Assembly: GCA_900551755.1 (NCBI GenBank)
Contig: URXK01000011.1
Location: 1 to 56,861, forward strand
Direction of reading: 5' to 3'
DNA length: 56,861 nucleotides
DNA from: an uncultured Eubacterium sp.
Lineage (GTDB): Bacteria > Bacillota > Clostridia > Lachnospirales > CAG-274
The position numbers and the translations under genes are program-made. The notes below the pieces were generated by a model. That model saw only the letters and a list, made by a program, of their open reading frames with translations, did no database searches and was not told where the DNA came from. This document shows, piece after piece, positions 16,279 through 23,845 of the stretch; position 1 is the stretch's first letter, and each line of letters starts with the position of its first letter.

Positions 16279-16307
16279 TTGACAATTCTTAAAAAAAATT
16301 GTATAAT
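16279..16307 (+). promoter_or_regulatory. Promoter of the TM2 protein gene, with a leader hairpin
   Basis: TTGACA (16279-16284), 17-base spacer and TATAAT (16302-16307), a near-consensus site. The 5' leader contains a perfect 9-bp inverted repeat, GAATTTAAT (16331-16339) with ATTAAATTC (16355-16363), ending 32 bases before the start codon. Confidence 0.8.
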
Positions 16308-16394
16308 TTATTAAGAAATCATTAAAAAAAGAATTTAATAAATTAATAAAATTAATTAAATTCTAGCTAATAATACATAAAGGAGTGGGGATTT

Positions 16395-16859
16395 ATGGCT
16401 AAGATAATTTCAATTGAAAACGAAGTAGTATCTATTGGTACAAATGACGGGGGAATTAAGGAAGTAAGACTTACTGACTTAAATTTTGCACCAGTTGTTG
16501 GTGATGAAGTTGAAGTGTTTGAAACAGAAACTAAAACCATAGTAACAAAGAAAGAGGTTAAAGAACAGGAAACTGCTGTTCCTAACAATGGTGGCATTAA
16601 TATTAATGTATCTAATACTCAAACAACAACACAGCCAACTAATGTTAAGGGAACTAAGGCTGTTAATAAGGTTGTATATTGCCTTTTAGCATTATTTTTA
16701 GGTGGTCTTGGTGTTCATAAGTTTTATTCTGGTAAAATTGGTATGGGTATTTTATACTTAGTATTTTGTTGGACTTATATTCCAGCATTTGTAGCATTTA
16801 TTGAATTTATTATGGCTTTATGCAAGAAGGCTGATAATAACGGAATGATTATTGTTTAA
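16395..16859 (+). CDS. TM2-domain membrane protein
   Basis: The 154-residue protein has a cytoplasmic N-terminal segment of small beta-strands (AKIISIENEVVSIGTNDG, then GDEVEVFETETKTIV), an Asn/Thr-rich linker and a C-terminal TM2 domain (about 95-152). The domain has two membrane spans with the family signature ALFLGGLGVHKFYSGKIGMG, then ILYLVFCW and ALCKKADNNG. TM2 proteins are small membrane proteins of mostly unknown role. The gene has its own promoter, ribosome site (AAAGGAGTGGGG) and terminator, so it is monocistronic. Confidence 0.88.
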   Translation: MAKIISIENEVVSIGTNDGGIKEVRLTDLNFAPVVGDEVEVFETETKTIVTKKEVKEQETAVPNNGGININVSNTQTTTQPTNVKGTKAVNKVVYCLLALFLGGLGVHKFYSGKIGMGILYLVFCWTYIPAFVAFIEFIMALCKKADNNGMIIV

Positions 16860-16876
16860 TTAAATATTATTTACAG

Positions 16877-16899
16877 GCTGTGGCTAAGTTAGTCACAGC
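16877..16899 (+). terminator. Rho-independent terminator
   Basis: GCTGTGGCTA (16877-16886) and TAGTCACAGC (16890-16899) form a 10-bp stem with a G-T wobble and a 3-base loop, followed by T6. Confidence 0.85.
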
Positions 16900-16916
16900 T
16901 TTTTTATTTACTTTAA

Positions 16917-16945
16917 TTGACTTTAAAACATAGCTGTAGTATAAT
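16917..16945 (+). promoter_or_regulatory. Promoter of the Lrp-aminotransferase-sirtuin operon
   Basis: TTGACT (16917-16922), 17-base spacer and TATAAT (16940-16945). The 17 bases ATAGCTGTAGTATAATT at 16930-16946 also occur in the pncB promoter at 5677-5693. Confidence 0.75.
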
Positions 16946-16975
16946 TATTAGAATAAATAATGGAAGGAGATTACT

Positions 16976-17470
16976 ATGCAAGAACTCAAAAATATTATAT
17001 TGGAAATATTAGAAAAAAACAGCAGAGTAAGTCTTGAGGATATGGCGGCGATGCTTGGAAAAACACCAGATGAAATAGCGGCCATTATGGACGAAATGAA
17101 GAAAGAACAGATTATTTGTGGTTACACAGCCCTTGTAAACTGGGATAAGACAGATAGAGAATATGTTACAGCAATGATTGAAGTTAAGGTTACACCTCAG
17201 AGGGATAGAGGCTTTGAAAAGATTGCTGAAAGAATATACGGATTTGATGAAGTTAAGGCAGTTTATCTTATGGCAGGCTCTTATGACCTCCTTGTTATGA
17301 TGGACGGCAAAAATATTAGAGATATATCATACTTTATTTCAAATAAGTTGTCACCAATTGACAATGTACTTAGCACATCTACTCACTTTGTGCTTAAAAA
17401 GTATAAGGACCACGGTGTAATATTTGAAAAAAAGGCTGATGAGGACGAAAGGATGATAGTTACACCATGA
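16976..17470 (+). CDS. Lrp/AsnC-family transcriptional regulator
   Basis: The 164-residue protein has an N-terminal winged HTH (about 1-60, including SRVSLEDMAAMLGKTPDEIA) and a C-terminal RAM/ligand-binding domain (about 65-145, with KAVYLMAGSYDLLVMMDGKN). Such regulators sense amino acids and often control the gene next to them. Here the stop codon overlaps the start of an aminotransferase gene (ATGA), so the natural inference is that it controls amino-acid metabolism through this operon. AAGGAG precedes the ATG with normal spacing. The effector cannot be read from the sequence. Confidence 0.9.
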   Translation: MQELKNIILEILEKNSRVSLEDMAAMLGKTPDEIAAIMDEMKKEQIICGYTALVNWDKTDREYVTAMIEVKVTPQRDRGFEKIAERIYGFDEVKAVYLMAGSYDLLVMMDGKNIRDISYFISNKLSPIDNVLSTSTHFVLKKYKDHGVIFEKKADEDERMIVTP

Positions 17471-18651
17471 TGAAACCAGAGGATTTTGTTGCTGATAAGG
17501 TAAAAATAATGCCTTTTTCAGGAATAAGAAAGTTTTTTGACATAGCTAGTGAAATGGAAGGAGTTATTTCATTAGGTGTAGGTGAGCCTGACTTTGACAC
17601 TCCTTGGGCTATTAGAGAAAAGGGTATTTATAACCTTGAAAAGGGCAAAACTGTTTATTCTTCTAATGCCGGTTTGCTTGAACTTAGAAAAGAAATAAAG
17701 AATTATTTGCAAAGAACTATAAACTGTACTTATTGCCCAAAGGGTGAAATTATAGTTACAGTTGGTGCTAGTGAAAGTATCGACTTAGCATTAAGAGCTA
17801 CATTAAATTATGGTGATGAAGTTCTTGTGCCAGAGCCTTCTTATGTAAGCTACAAGCCTTGTGTATCTATGGCTGACGGTGTTCCTGTCATTGTCAATAC
17901 TAAGGCTGAAAACAAGTTTAAACTTACTGTTGATGACATTAAGGACAAAATCACTGACAAAACTAAGGCTCTCATTTTCCCTTATCCTAACAATCCAACA
18001 GGTGCAATAATGGAAAAGGAGGACCTTGAGGAGCTTGGTGCTTTCTTAAGGGATAAAAATATTCTTGTTATAAGTGACGAAATTTATTCAGAGCTTACTT
18101 ATGGTGGCAAAAAGCACCATTCTATTGCAGCCGTTGAGGGTATGAAGGACAAAACTATTGTTATTAATGGTTTTTCAAAGTCATTTGCTATGACTGGCTG
18201 GAGATTAGGCTATGCAGCAGGTCCTAAGGAGATTATATCTGCTATGACTAAAATACATCAGTATTGCATTATGTGTGCTCCAACTACTAGTCAGCAAGCA
18301 GCTATTGAAGGTCTTAGAAATTGTAAGGATAGCGTTGATGCTATGCGTAGAGAATATGATAGAAGAAGAAGATTTATGCGTAAGGGCTTTTTGGATATGG
18401 GTCTTGATTGCTATGACGCAGAGGGTGCTTTCTATCTTTTCCCTTGCATTAAGTCAACAGGCTTGTCATCTGAAGAATTTTGCGAAAGACTTTTGTTTGA
18501 AGAAAAGGTTGCTGTAGTTCCTGGCACAGCCTTTGGTGAATGTGGCGAAGGCTTTATTCGATGTTCTTATGCCTATTCTGTTGAAGAAATTAAGGTTGCT
18601 CTTGATAAAATTGCTGTTTTTGTTAAAAAGGTTAGAGCTGAAAAGAGATGA
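17467..18651 (+). CDS. PLP-dependent aminotransferase, class I/II
   Basis: This fold-type I aminotransferase has 394 residues. It shows GEPDFDTPW near the N-terminus, the PLP-binding pattern YPNNPTGAIM, SDEIYSELTYGG, and the Schiff-base lysine in GFSKSFAMTGWRLGY, ending with the substrate-carboxylate arginine of FIRCSYA. The family covers aspartate, aromatic and alanine-type enzymes; the substrate cannot be fixed here. Its ATG overlaps the Lrp stop; a second ATG three bases later is equally possible. The Lrp-aminotransferase pairing is common in Clostridia, and the sirtuin gene 6 bases downstream extends the operon. Confidence 0.9.
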   Translation: MMKPEDFVADKVKIMPFSGIRKFFDIASEMEGVISLGVGEPDFDTPWAIREKGIYNLEKGKTVYSSNAGLLELRKEIKNYLQRTINCTYCPKGEIIVTVGASESIDLALRATLNYGDEVLVPEPSYVSYKPCVSMADGVPVIVNTKAENKFKLTVDDIKDKITDKTKALIFPYPNNPTGAIMEKEDLEELGAFLRDKNILVISDEIYSELTYGGKKHHSIAAVEGMKDKTIVINGFSKSFAMTGWRLGYAAGPKEIISAMTKIHQYCIMCAPTTSQQAAIEGLRNCKDSVDAMRREYDRRRRFMRKGFLDMGLDCYDAEGAFYLFPCIKSTGLSSEEFCERLLFEEKVAVVPGTAFGECGEGFIRCSYAYSVEEIKVALDKIAVFVKKVRAEKR

Positions 18652-18657
18652 TTTTAA

Positions 18658-19404
18658 ATGGCTTACGAAAATTTAGTTAATATTATTGAAAATAGTGATA
18701 ATATTGTGTTTTTAGGAGGGGCAGGTGTATCTACTGAAAGCAATATACCTGATTTCAGAAGTGCTGACGGCTTGTATTCTGCTCAGAATGAGTATGGCTA
18801 TCCTCCAGAAACATTAATTAGTAGAAGTTTTTTTGATAGAAATAAAGAAATTTTTTATGATTATTATAAGAAAAACCTTATTTGCCTTGATGCTAAGCCT
18901 AATCCTGCCCACTATGCTTTAGCTGAGCTTGAAAAAATGGGTAAACTTAAGGCTGTTGTTACTCAAAACATTGATGGACTTCACCAAATGGCTGGTAGCA
19001 AAAATGTTTATGAGCTTCACGGTAGTGTTCATAGAAACTATTGTATGAAATGTCATAAGTTTTATACTGCTGAGGATATAATGGCTATGGAGGGTGTTCC
19101 TCATTGTGACTGTGGCGGTGTAATTAAGCCTGATGTGGTTCTTTATGAGGAAGGTCTTGATGATGATGTGTGGAATGGTGCTTACTCTGCCATAAGAAAT
19201 GCTGATGTTCTTATTGTTGGTGGTACTTCCCTTGTTGTTTATCCTGCTGCCGGACTTGTAGGAATTTATAGAGGCAATAAACTTGTGCTTATTAATAAGA
19301 GCGAAACATCTTATGATAGCAAGGCTTCTCTTGTTATTAATGATAAAATAGGCGTGGTTTTATCTGATGTTTTGGAGCAAATTAAAAAAAATAAAAAAAA
19401 TTGA
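18658..19404 (+). CDS. NAD-dependent protein deacylase (sirtuin)
   Basis: This Sir2/CobB-type enzyme removes acyl groups from protein lysines and consumes NAD, releasing nicotinamide and O-acyl-ADP-ribose. The 248-residue protein has GGAGVSTESNIPDFRSADGL, TQNIDGLHQMAG and the catalytic histidine in YELHGSVHRNYC. A CxxC...CxC set (CMKC and CDC) binds structural zinc, and GGTSLVVYPAAGL closes the NAD pocket. It follows the aminotransferase by 6 bases. The ribosome site is weak, so coupling to the upstream gene is likely. Its nicotinamide product feeds NAD salvage, which ties in with pncB elsewhere in the window. Confidence 0.94.
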   Translation: MAYENLVNIIENSDNIVFLGGAGVSTESNIPDFRSADGLYSAQNEYGYPPETLISRSFFDRNKEIFYDYYKKNLICLDAKPNPAHYALAELEKMGKLKAVVTQNIDGLHQMAGSKNVYELHGSVHRNYCMKCHKFYTAEDIMAMEGVPHCDCGGVIKPDVVLYEEGLDDDVWNGAYSAIRNADVLIVGGTSLVVYPAAGLVGIYRGNKLVLINKSETSYDSKASLVINDKIGVVLSDVLEQIKKNKKN

Positions 19405-19423
19405 AAAAAATTAAAAAAAGTTG

Positions 19424-19452
19424 TTGACAAACTATAAAAGGTCTGCTATAAT
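19424..19452 (+). promoter_or_regulatory. Consensus tRNA promoter
   Basis: TTGACA (19424-19429), 17-base spacer and TATAAT (19447-19452), a full consensus site. The leader begins with TTGTGTTCAG (19458-19467), the same ten bases found at the same distance in front of tRNA-Lys at 56759-56768. Confidence 0.92.
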
Positions 19453-19497
19453 ATTATTTGTGTTCAGGTGATAAACAAAAACACAGGAACACAAAAT

Positions 19498-19570
19498 GGG
19501 AGCATAGCTCAGCTGGGAGAGCATCTGCCTTACAAGCAGGGGGTCACAGGTTCGAGCCCTGTTGTTCCCA
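19498..19570 (+). tRNA. tRNA-Val (anticodon TAC)
   Basis: A complete 73-base cloverleaf. Acceptor GGGAGCA pairs with TGTTCCC (one G-T), the anticodon loop is CTTACAA, the T-loop is GGTTCGAGCC and the discriminator is A. CCA is not encoded. Confidence 0.96.
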
Positions 19571-19574
19571 TTAT

Positions 19575-19648
19575 GGCGAGATAGCTTAGCTGGCTAGAGC
19601 GTCCGGTTCATACCCGGAAGGTCAGCGGTTCGAATCCGCTTCTCGCTA
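19575..19648 (+). tRNA. tRNA-Met (anticodon CAT), elongator type
   Basis: A 74-base cloverleaf. Acceptor GGCGAGA pairs with TCTCGCT, and the anticodon stem TCCGG/CCGGA encloses loop TTCATAC. The sequence resembles Bacillus elongator tRNA-Met rather than the initiator. A CAT anticodon could also be a tRNA-Ile2 after lysidine modification, which is less likely here. CCA is not encoded. Confidence 0.88.
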
Positions 19649-19653
19649 TGCTT

Positions 19654-19681
19654 AACCTCTCAAACTTAGGTTTGAGAGGTT
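19654..19681 (+). terminator. Terminator of the tRNA-Val/tRNA-Met transcript
   Basis: AACCTCTCAAAC (19654-19665) pairs perfectly with GTTTGAGAGGTT (19670-19681), with a 4-base loop and a following T-rich run. Confidence 0.92.
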
Positions 19682-19780
19682 TTTTTATTGTTGTATTTAA
19701 AATAGGATAATTATTCATAGGTAGTAGTTACTCTTTGCTTGTAGGGGCGAACATTGTTCGCCTAATGTAACTACTACAAA

Positions 19781-20868
19781 TAACCTGTTCTTATATGGTA
19801 AATGAATAACTATGGATTAACCCTTTAGCTCCACTTTTAGGGGAGCTGTCACGAAGTGACTGAGGGGTTTTTATTCTCAAGTAATAAGTAATAGGTAATA
19901 GGTAATAGATAAAAGGACGAGCAATGCTCGCCCCTACAAATAACCTGTTCTTATATGGTAAATGAACAGCTATGGATTAACAATTTGGCTCCACTCTTAG
20001 GGGAGCTGGCACGAAGTGACTGAGGGGTTTTTATTCTCAAGTAATAAGTAATAGGTAATAGGTAATAGATAAAAGGACGAGCAATGCTCGCCCCTACAAA
20101 TAACCTGTTCTTATATGGTAAATGAACAGCTATGGATTAACAATTTGGCTCCACTCTTAGGGGAGCTGGCACGAAGTGACTGAGGGGTTTCTATTTTTAG
20201 GTAATAAGTAATAAGTTATAGGTAATAGATAAAAGGACGAGCAATGTTCGCCCCTACAAATAACCTGTTCTTATACGGTAAATGAACAGCTATGTATTAA
20301 CAATTTAGCTCCACTTCTAGGGGAGCTGTCACGAAGTGACTGAGGGGTTTCTATTTTCAAGTAATAAGTAATAAGTTATAGGTAATAGATAAAAGGACGA
20401 GCAATGCTCGCCTCTACAAATAACCTGTTCTTATACGGTAAATGAATAACTATGGATTAACAATTTAGCTCCACTTTTAGGGGAGCTGTCACGAAGTGAC
20501 TGAGGGGTTTCTATTCTCAAGTAATAAGTAATAGGTAATAGGTAATAGGTAATAGATAAAAGGACGAGCAATGCTCGCCCCTACAAATAACCTGTTCTTA
20601 TATGGTAAATGAACAGCTATGGATTAACAATTTAGCTCCACTTTTAGGGGAGCTGGCACGAAGTGACTGAGGGGTTTTTATTCTCAAGTAATAAGTAATA
20701 GGTAATAGGTAATAGATAAAAGGACGAGCAATGCTCGCCCCTACAAATAACCTGTTCTTATATGGTAAATGAACAGCTATGGATTAACAATTTAGCTCCA
20801 CTTTTAGGGGAGCTGGCACGAAGTGACTGAGGGGTTTTTATTCTCAAGTAATAGGTAATAGGTAATAT
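19781..20868. repeat. Tandem array of a 160-bp composite repeat (about 6.8 copies)
   Basis: Units start with TAACCTGTTCTTAT at 19781, 19941, 20101, 20261, 20421, 20588 and 20748, giving periods of 160, 160, 160, 160, 167 and 160. Each unit holds, in order, a unique AT-rich lead, an inverted family B double hairpin, a run of 7-bp repeats and an inverted family A hairpin. The 167-bp unit has exactly one extra 7-mer (GGTAATA). Units differ by scattered substitutions only. An eighth partial unit starts at 21036 after unrelated repeat sequence. Confidence 0.92.
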
Positions 20869-21201
20869 TGGAAACCCTTCCGTCAACCTACGGTTGCCAC
20901 CTTCCCTATAAGGGAAGGTAAATGGTGTATACCTATATATATAAGTACACCTTACTTGTAGGGGCGATTATTAATCGCCCGTATGACCATTATTCGTAAA
21001 TGTTACAGTGGGCGAACATTGTTCGCCCCTACAAATAACCTGTTCTTATATGGTAAATGAACAGCTATGGATTAACCCTTTAGCTCCACTTTTAGGGGAG
21101 CTGTCACGAAGTGACTGAGGGGTTTCTATTTAGGTAATATGTAATAAGTAATAGATAATAAGTAGTAGTTACTTTTTGCTTGTAGGGGCGAGCATATTGC
21201 A

Positions 21202-21319
21202 CCGAAAGATTTATCGGCAAATCCATAGGATTTGTTTTTGCGTAGCAAAAATGCTGATGCTCGTCCTTAGTAAAATGCTGATGCTCGTCCTTAGTAAAAT
21301 GCTGATGCTCGTCCTTAGT
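21202..21319. repeat. Three consecutive small hairpins followed by three 24-bp direct repeats
   Basis: CCGA/TCGG (21202-21217), CAAATCC-ATA-GGATTTG (21218-21234) and TTTTTGC-GTA-GCAAAAA (21235-21251) abut one another. They run into three exact 24-bp copies containing TGCTGATGCTCGTCC (21248-21271, 21272-21295, 21296-21319). Related bits occur at 9306-9322 and 45290-45320. Confidence 0.85.
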
Positions 21320-21376
21320 TATAGGAAATCCTGTACTTATATATTTATCAAATAAATTTTTAATTTTGCCTATCAT

Positions 21377-21598
21377 TTATTTTTCTTCTTGCTTATAAAC
21401 TCTTTTAATACAATGTTCTTTCATATATTTTATAAATGTAGTATCATTACCACTTTCATAAAAGGATATTAATAATTCTTTAAATTCCTCTAATTTTTCT
21501 ATTGGTATTTGAAAAATGCCAATATCATTTTCAATTAAAATCTTATTAGCTATAAGCTGAGCAACTCTTTTGATGCCATCAATATTTCTAATGTATGA
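21377..21598 (-). pseudogene. C-terminal remnant of a Fic-like protein
   Basis: An open minus-strand stretch of 73 codons lacks a start and is bounded upstream by a stop. It reads YIRNIDGIKRVAQLIANKIL, IENDIGIFQIPIEKLEEFKE, LLISFYESGND and IKYMKEHCIKRVYKQ. This matches, from memory, the C-terminal region downstream of the HPFxxGNGR motif in Fic-family AMPylases of Clostridia. The catalytic motif and everything before it are missing; sequence further upstream is unrelated. It is probably a truncated gene stranded between the repeat cluster and the primase gene. If the family assignment is wrong it is still a coding remnant. Confidence 0.5.
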
Positions 21599-21642
21599 CT
21601 ATATTTTAGTTATTATTAAATATTATTTTCCATTTTCAAAAC

Positions 21643-21662
21643 AAATGTCACTAAATGTCACT
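21643..21662 (+). repeat. Two tandem copies of AAATGTCACT before the primase gene
   Basis: AAATGTCACT occurs at 21643-21652 and 21653-21662. CACT at the end of the second copy is mirrored by AGTG at 21669-21672. It could be a binding site controlling the primase gene 38 bases downstream. Confidence 0.6.
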
Positions 21663-21699
21663 CACAATAGTGTATAACATAAATAGGAGGTGGATAAAA

Positions 21700-23832
21700 A
21701 TGAGATTAGAAGAAATTATAATGAACTTTAGCAATGCAAAAAGGCTAAAGTCAAATAGTTATCAGGTTAAATGCCCTTGTCACAATGACAGGGTAGCAAG
21801 CCTAACAATAACAGAAGAAAATGACAAAATACTTATGAAGTGCCACGCAGGCTGTGACACAAGGGATATATTAAACGCCATAGGTTTGAAAATGGCTGAC
21901 CTTTACAACAACGATGAGTACAAAGCCTATATAAATACTACAAAGTCTTGGTGGCAGGAGGCTTTTAACATAAAGCCTGAGGCTGTGTATAATTATGGCA
22001 ACTACATAAAGGTAAGATTGCCCGACAAGAAAATATTTTATGGCAGGCTAATAAATGGCAAATATGAAAAGGGAATGGGTGAATATAACAAAACCCTTTA
22101 TAAGCCTAAAAGCATAATAAAGGCAAGGGCAAACAACAGTTATATTTATGTTTGTGAGGGTGAAAAAGATGTTGATACCCTTTTAAGCCACGGCTTTTGT
22201 GCCACAACAGCAGGAGGTGTAAACGACTGGAAAAAGGCTTTTGCAGAGTATTTTAAAGGGTGCAGAGTAGTTTTGTTGCCAGATAATGATGAACCGGGTA
22301 TAAAGCTAATGAAAGAGGTTAAAGAGGATTTAATGGACTATGCCTTTGCTGTTAAAACTGTAATGACATCAACAAAGGAAAAGGGTGATATTACAGACTG
22401 GTTTAATGAAGGCAATACTAATGCTGATTTTAAAATGCTTGTTGAAAAGCAACACTGGCAGTATCCCGATTTTATATATGTTAGTAAGGATAAATTAAAT
22501 ATAAATTCAGACCTTTTGGCTAGTCATATTGATAGGGTGTTGCCACATATTTTGGTTTATAGACCGGGACTTGATATATGTGATTATTACGGCTATAAAA
22601 ATGGTGTCTATTCAAAACAATCAAAGTTAGATGTAAAGTCAACAATAAAGGAATTTTTGCCCGTTGGCATAAGTACAGACTATCTTTTGAATAATACCTA
22701 TAATCTTTTAATGGCAGGGGCGTTGCATAAATGCAGAATTGAGGACTTAAACACAAATGATAGCATTATTAATTGTAAAAACGGCTTGTATAATATAGAT
22801 ACGGGAGAGCTAATGCCTCATACCCATAAGGAATTGACAACATTGCAGTTAAATTGTAATTATAAAAAAGACGCTCCAATTCCCCAAACATTTATTAATT
22901 ATATTAATGACCTTTGTTCAAATGGAGAAACAGTTGATGAAAGCAAGAAAATGGTCCTTCAAGAGTGGCTGGGGCTTTTAATATCTAACATTAATATATA
23001 TGAAACAAAGAAAAGCCTTATGCTTTATAGTCCCTTAGGAAATACTGGAAAATCTGTATTTTTAAATATAATTAAGGAATTTTTAGGCGTAGAAAACACT
23101 ATTAATATTCCTTTGCAAAAAATGTCGGATAGATTTGTTGTGGCCGATATGTATGGCAAAAGGGTGAATATTGTAGGTGACCAGCAAAGCAATGATATTA
23201 GTGATAGTTCTGGCTTTAAGCAGGCAACAGGTGGCGACCCTTTAAAGGTTGAGTTTAAGGGAAAAGGCGGTTTTAACTGGGTTTATACAGGTGGCGTTGT
23301 AACTGCTTGCAATGTTTTGCCATCTTTCACAGATGATAAGGGTGGCCATATTTTTGAGCGAATTAGCCTTATTCCTTGCGAATATACTATTCCTGCTGAA
23401 AAAAGAGATGGTAAACTTTTGAATAAGCTGACAAAGGAGCTTGACGGTATATTTATATGGGCTATGGAGGGCTTAAAAAGGCTCAAGGATAATAACTTTA
23501 AATTTAGTAAATGCTTGGCTAGTGAAGAATGTGTAAAAGAATATAGAGAAAATGTGGATACTTTTTATAGGTTTATAAATGAAAATTATAACGTAACATT
23601 TGATAGAGCTAATAAGGTTAAGAAAACAGACCTTGAAAATGATTATATTCAGTGGTATAAGGATAATGTGTCCTTTATGACTATTAATAAAAGAAAGATA
23701 AAGGAAAAGGCTGAAAAGAATGGAATTGTGCTAACTGTAGTAAAAGGTGTTAGGTATTATAGTGGTTTAATTAGGAAGTGTCATAACAATTTTACAGTAT
23801 ATAATGATGAAATCCCCGAACAGTTTATGTGA
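21700..23832 (+). CDS. P4/D5-type primase-helicase of mobile-element origin
   Basis: This replication protein joins primase and superfamily-3 helicase functions, as in phages, satellites and plasmids. From the ATG at 21700 (AGGAGGTGG ribosome site) it has 710 residues. A zinc-binding CHC2-like segment comes first (C25, H28, C48, C52), then a Toprim-like fold (YVCEGEKDVDTLL near 150, VVLLPDNDEPGI near 190), a D5_N-type linker, and an SF3 ATPase with Walker A GNTGKS near 446-451 and GDQQSND for the B region. All motifs look intact. No integrase, capsid, excision or partition gene adjoins it. Iteron-like motifs lie directly after its stop. Confidence 0.88.
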   Translation: MRLEEIIMNFSNAKRLKSNSYQVKCPCHNDRVASLTITEENDKILMKCHAGCDTRDILNAIGLKMADLYNNDEYKAYINTTKSWWQEAFNIKPEAVYNYGNYIKVRLPDKKIFYGRLINGKYEKGMGEYNKTLYKPKSIIKARANNSYIYVCEGEKDVDTLLSHGFCATTAGGVNDWKKAFAEYFKGCRVVLLPDNDEPGIKLMKEVKEDLMDYAFAVKTVMTSTKEKGDITDWFNEGNTNADFKMLVEKQHWQYPDFIYVSKDKLNINSDLLASHIDRVLPHILVYRPGLDICDYYGYKNGVYSKQSKLDVKSTIKEFLPVGISTDYLLNNTYNLLMAGALHKCRIEDLNTNDSIINCKNGLYNIDTGELMPHTHKELTTLQLNCNYKKDAPIPQTFINYINDLCSNGETVDESKKMVLQEWLGLLISNINIYETKKSLMLYSPLGNTGKSVFLNIIKEFLGVENTINIPLQKMSDRFVVADMYGKRVNIVGDQQSNDISDSSGFKQATGGDPLKVEFKGKGGFNWVYTGGVVTACNVLPSFTDDKGGHIFERISLIPCEYTIPAEKRDGKLLNKLTKELDGIFIWAMEGLKRLKDNNFKFSKCLASEECVKEYRENVDTFYRFINENYNVTFDRANKVKKTDLENDYIQWYKDNVSFMTINKRKIKEKAEKNGIVLTVVKGVRYYSGLIRKCHNNFTVYNDEIPEQFM

Positions 23833-23845
23833 TTAATATAGTTGA

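Larger units (their letters stand above)
19740..21319. repeat. Interspersed hairpin-repeat cluster 2
   Basis: This is the largest repeat block. It opens with a family A hairpin (19740-19763), continues as the 160-bp tandem array (19781-20868), then has an inverted family C element (20870-20919), family A copies at 20958-20981 and 21011-21034, another partial array unit from 21036 with a family B element, and a final set of small hairpins and 24-bp repeats (21202-21319). No gene was found in it; the minus-strand ORF over 21104-21376 only reads through repeats. Confidence 0.9.

Noticed and set aside
19781..20868. Regular repeats that could suggest a CRISPR array
   Set aside because: Units are 160 bp and the whole unit repeats, including what would be spacers. 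No cas gene is near.
21104..21376. 90-codon minus-strand ORF with KDEHQHFT repeats
   Set aside because: The peptide repeat is the translation of the 24-bp DNA triplicate; the rest reads family A and B repeats. It starts just after the Fic-like remnant stop and has no ribosome site.
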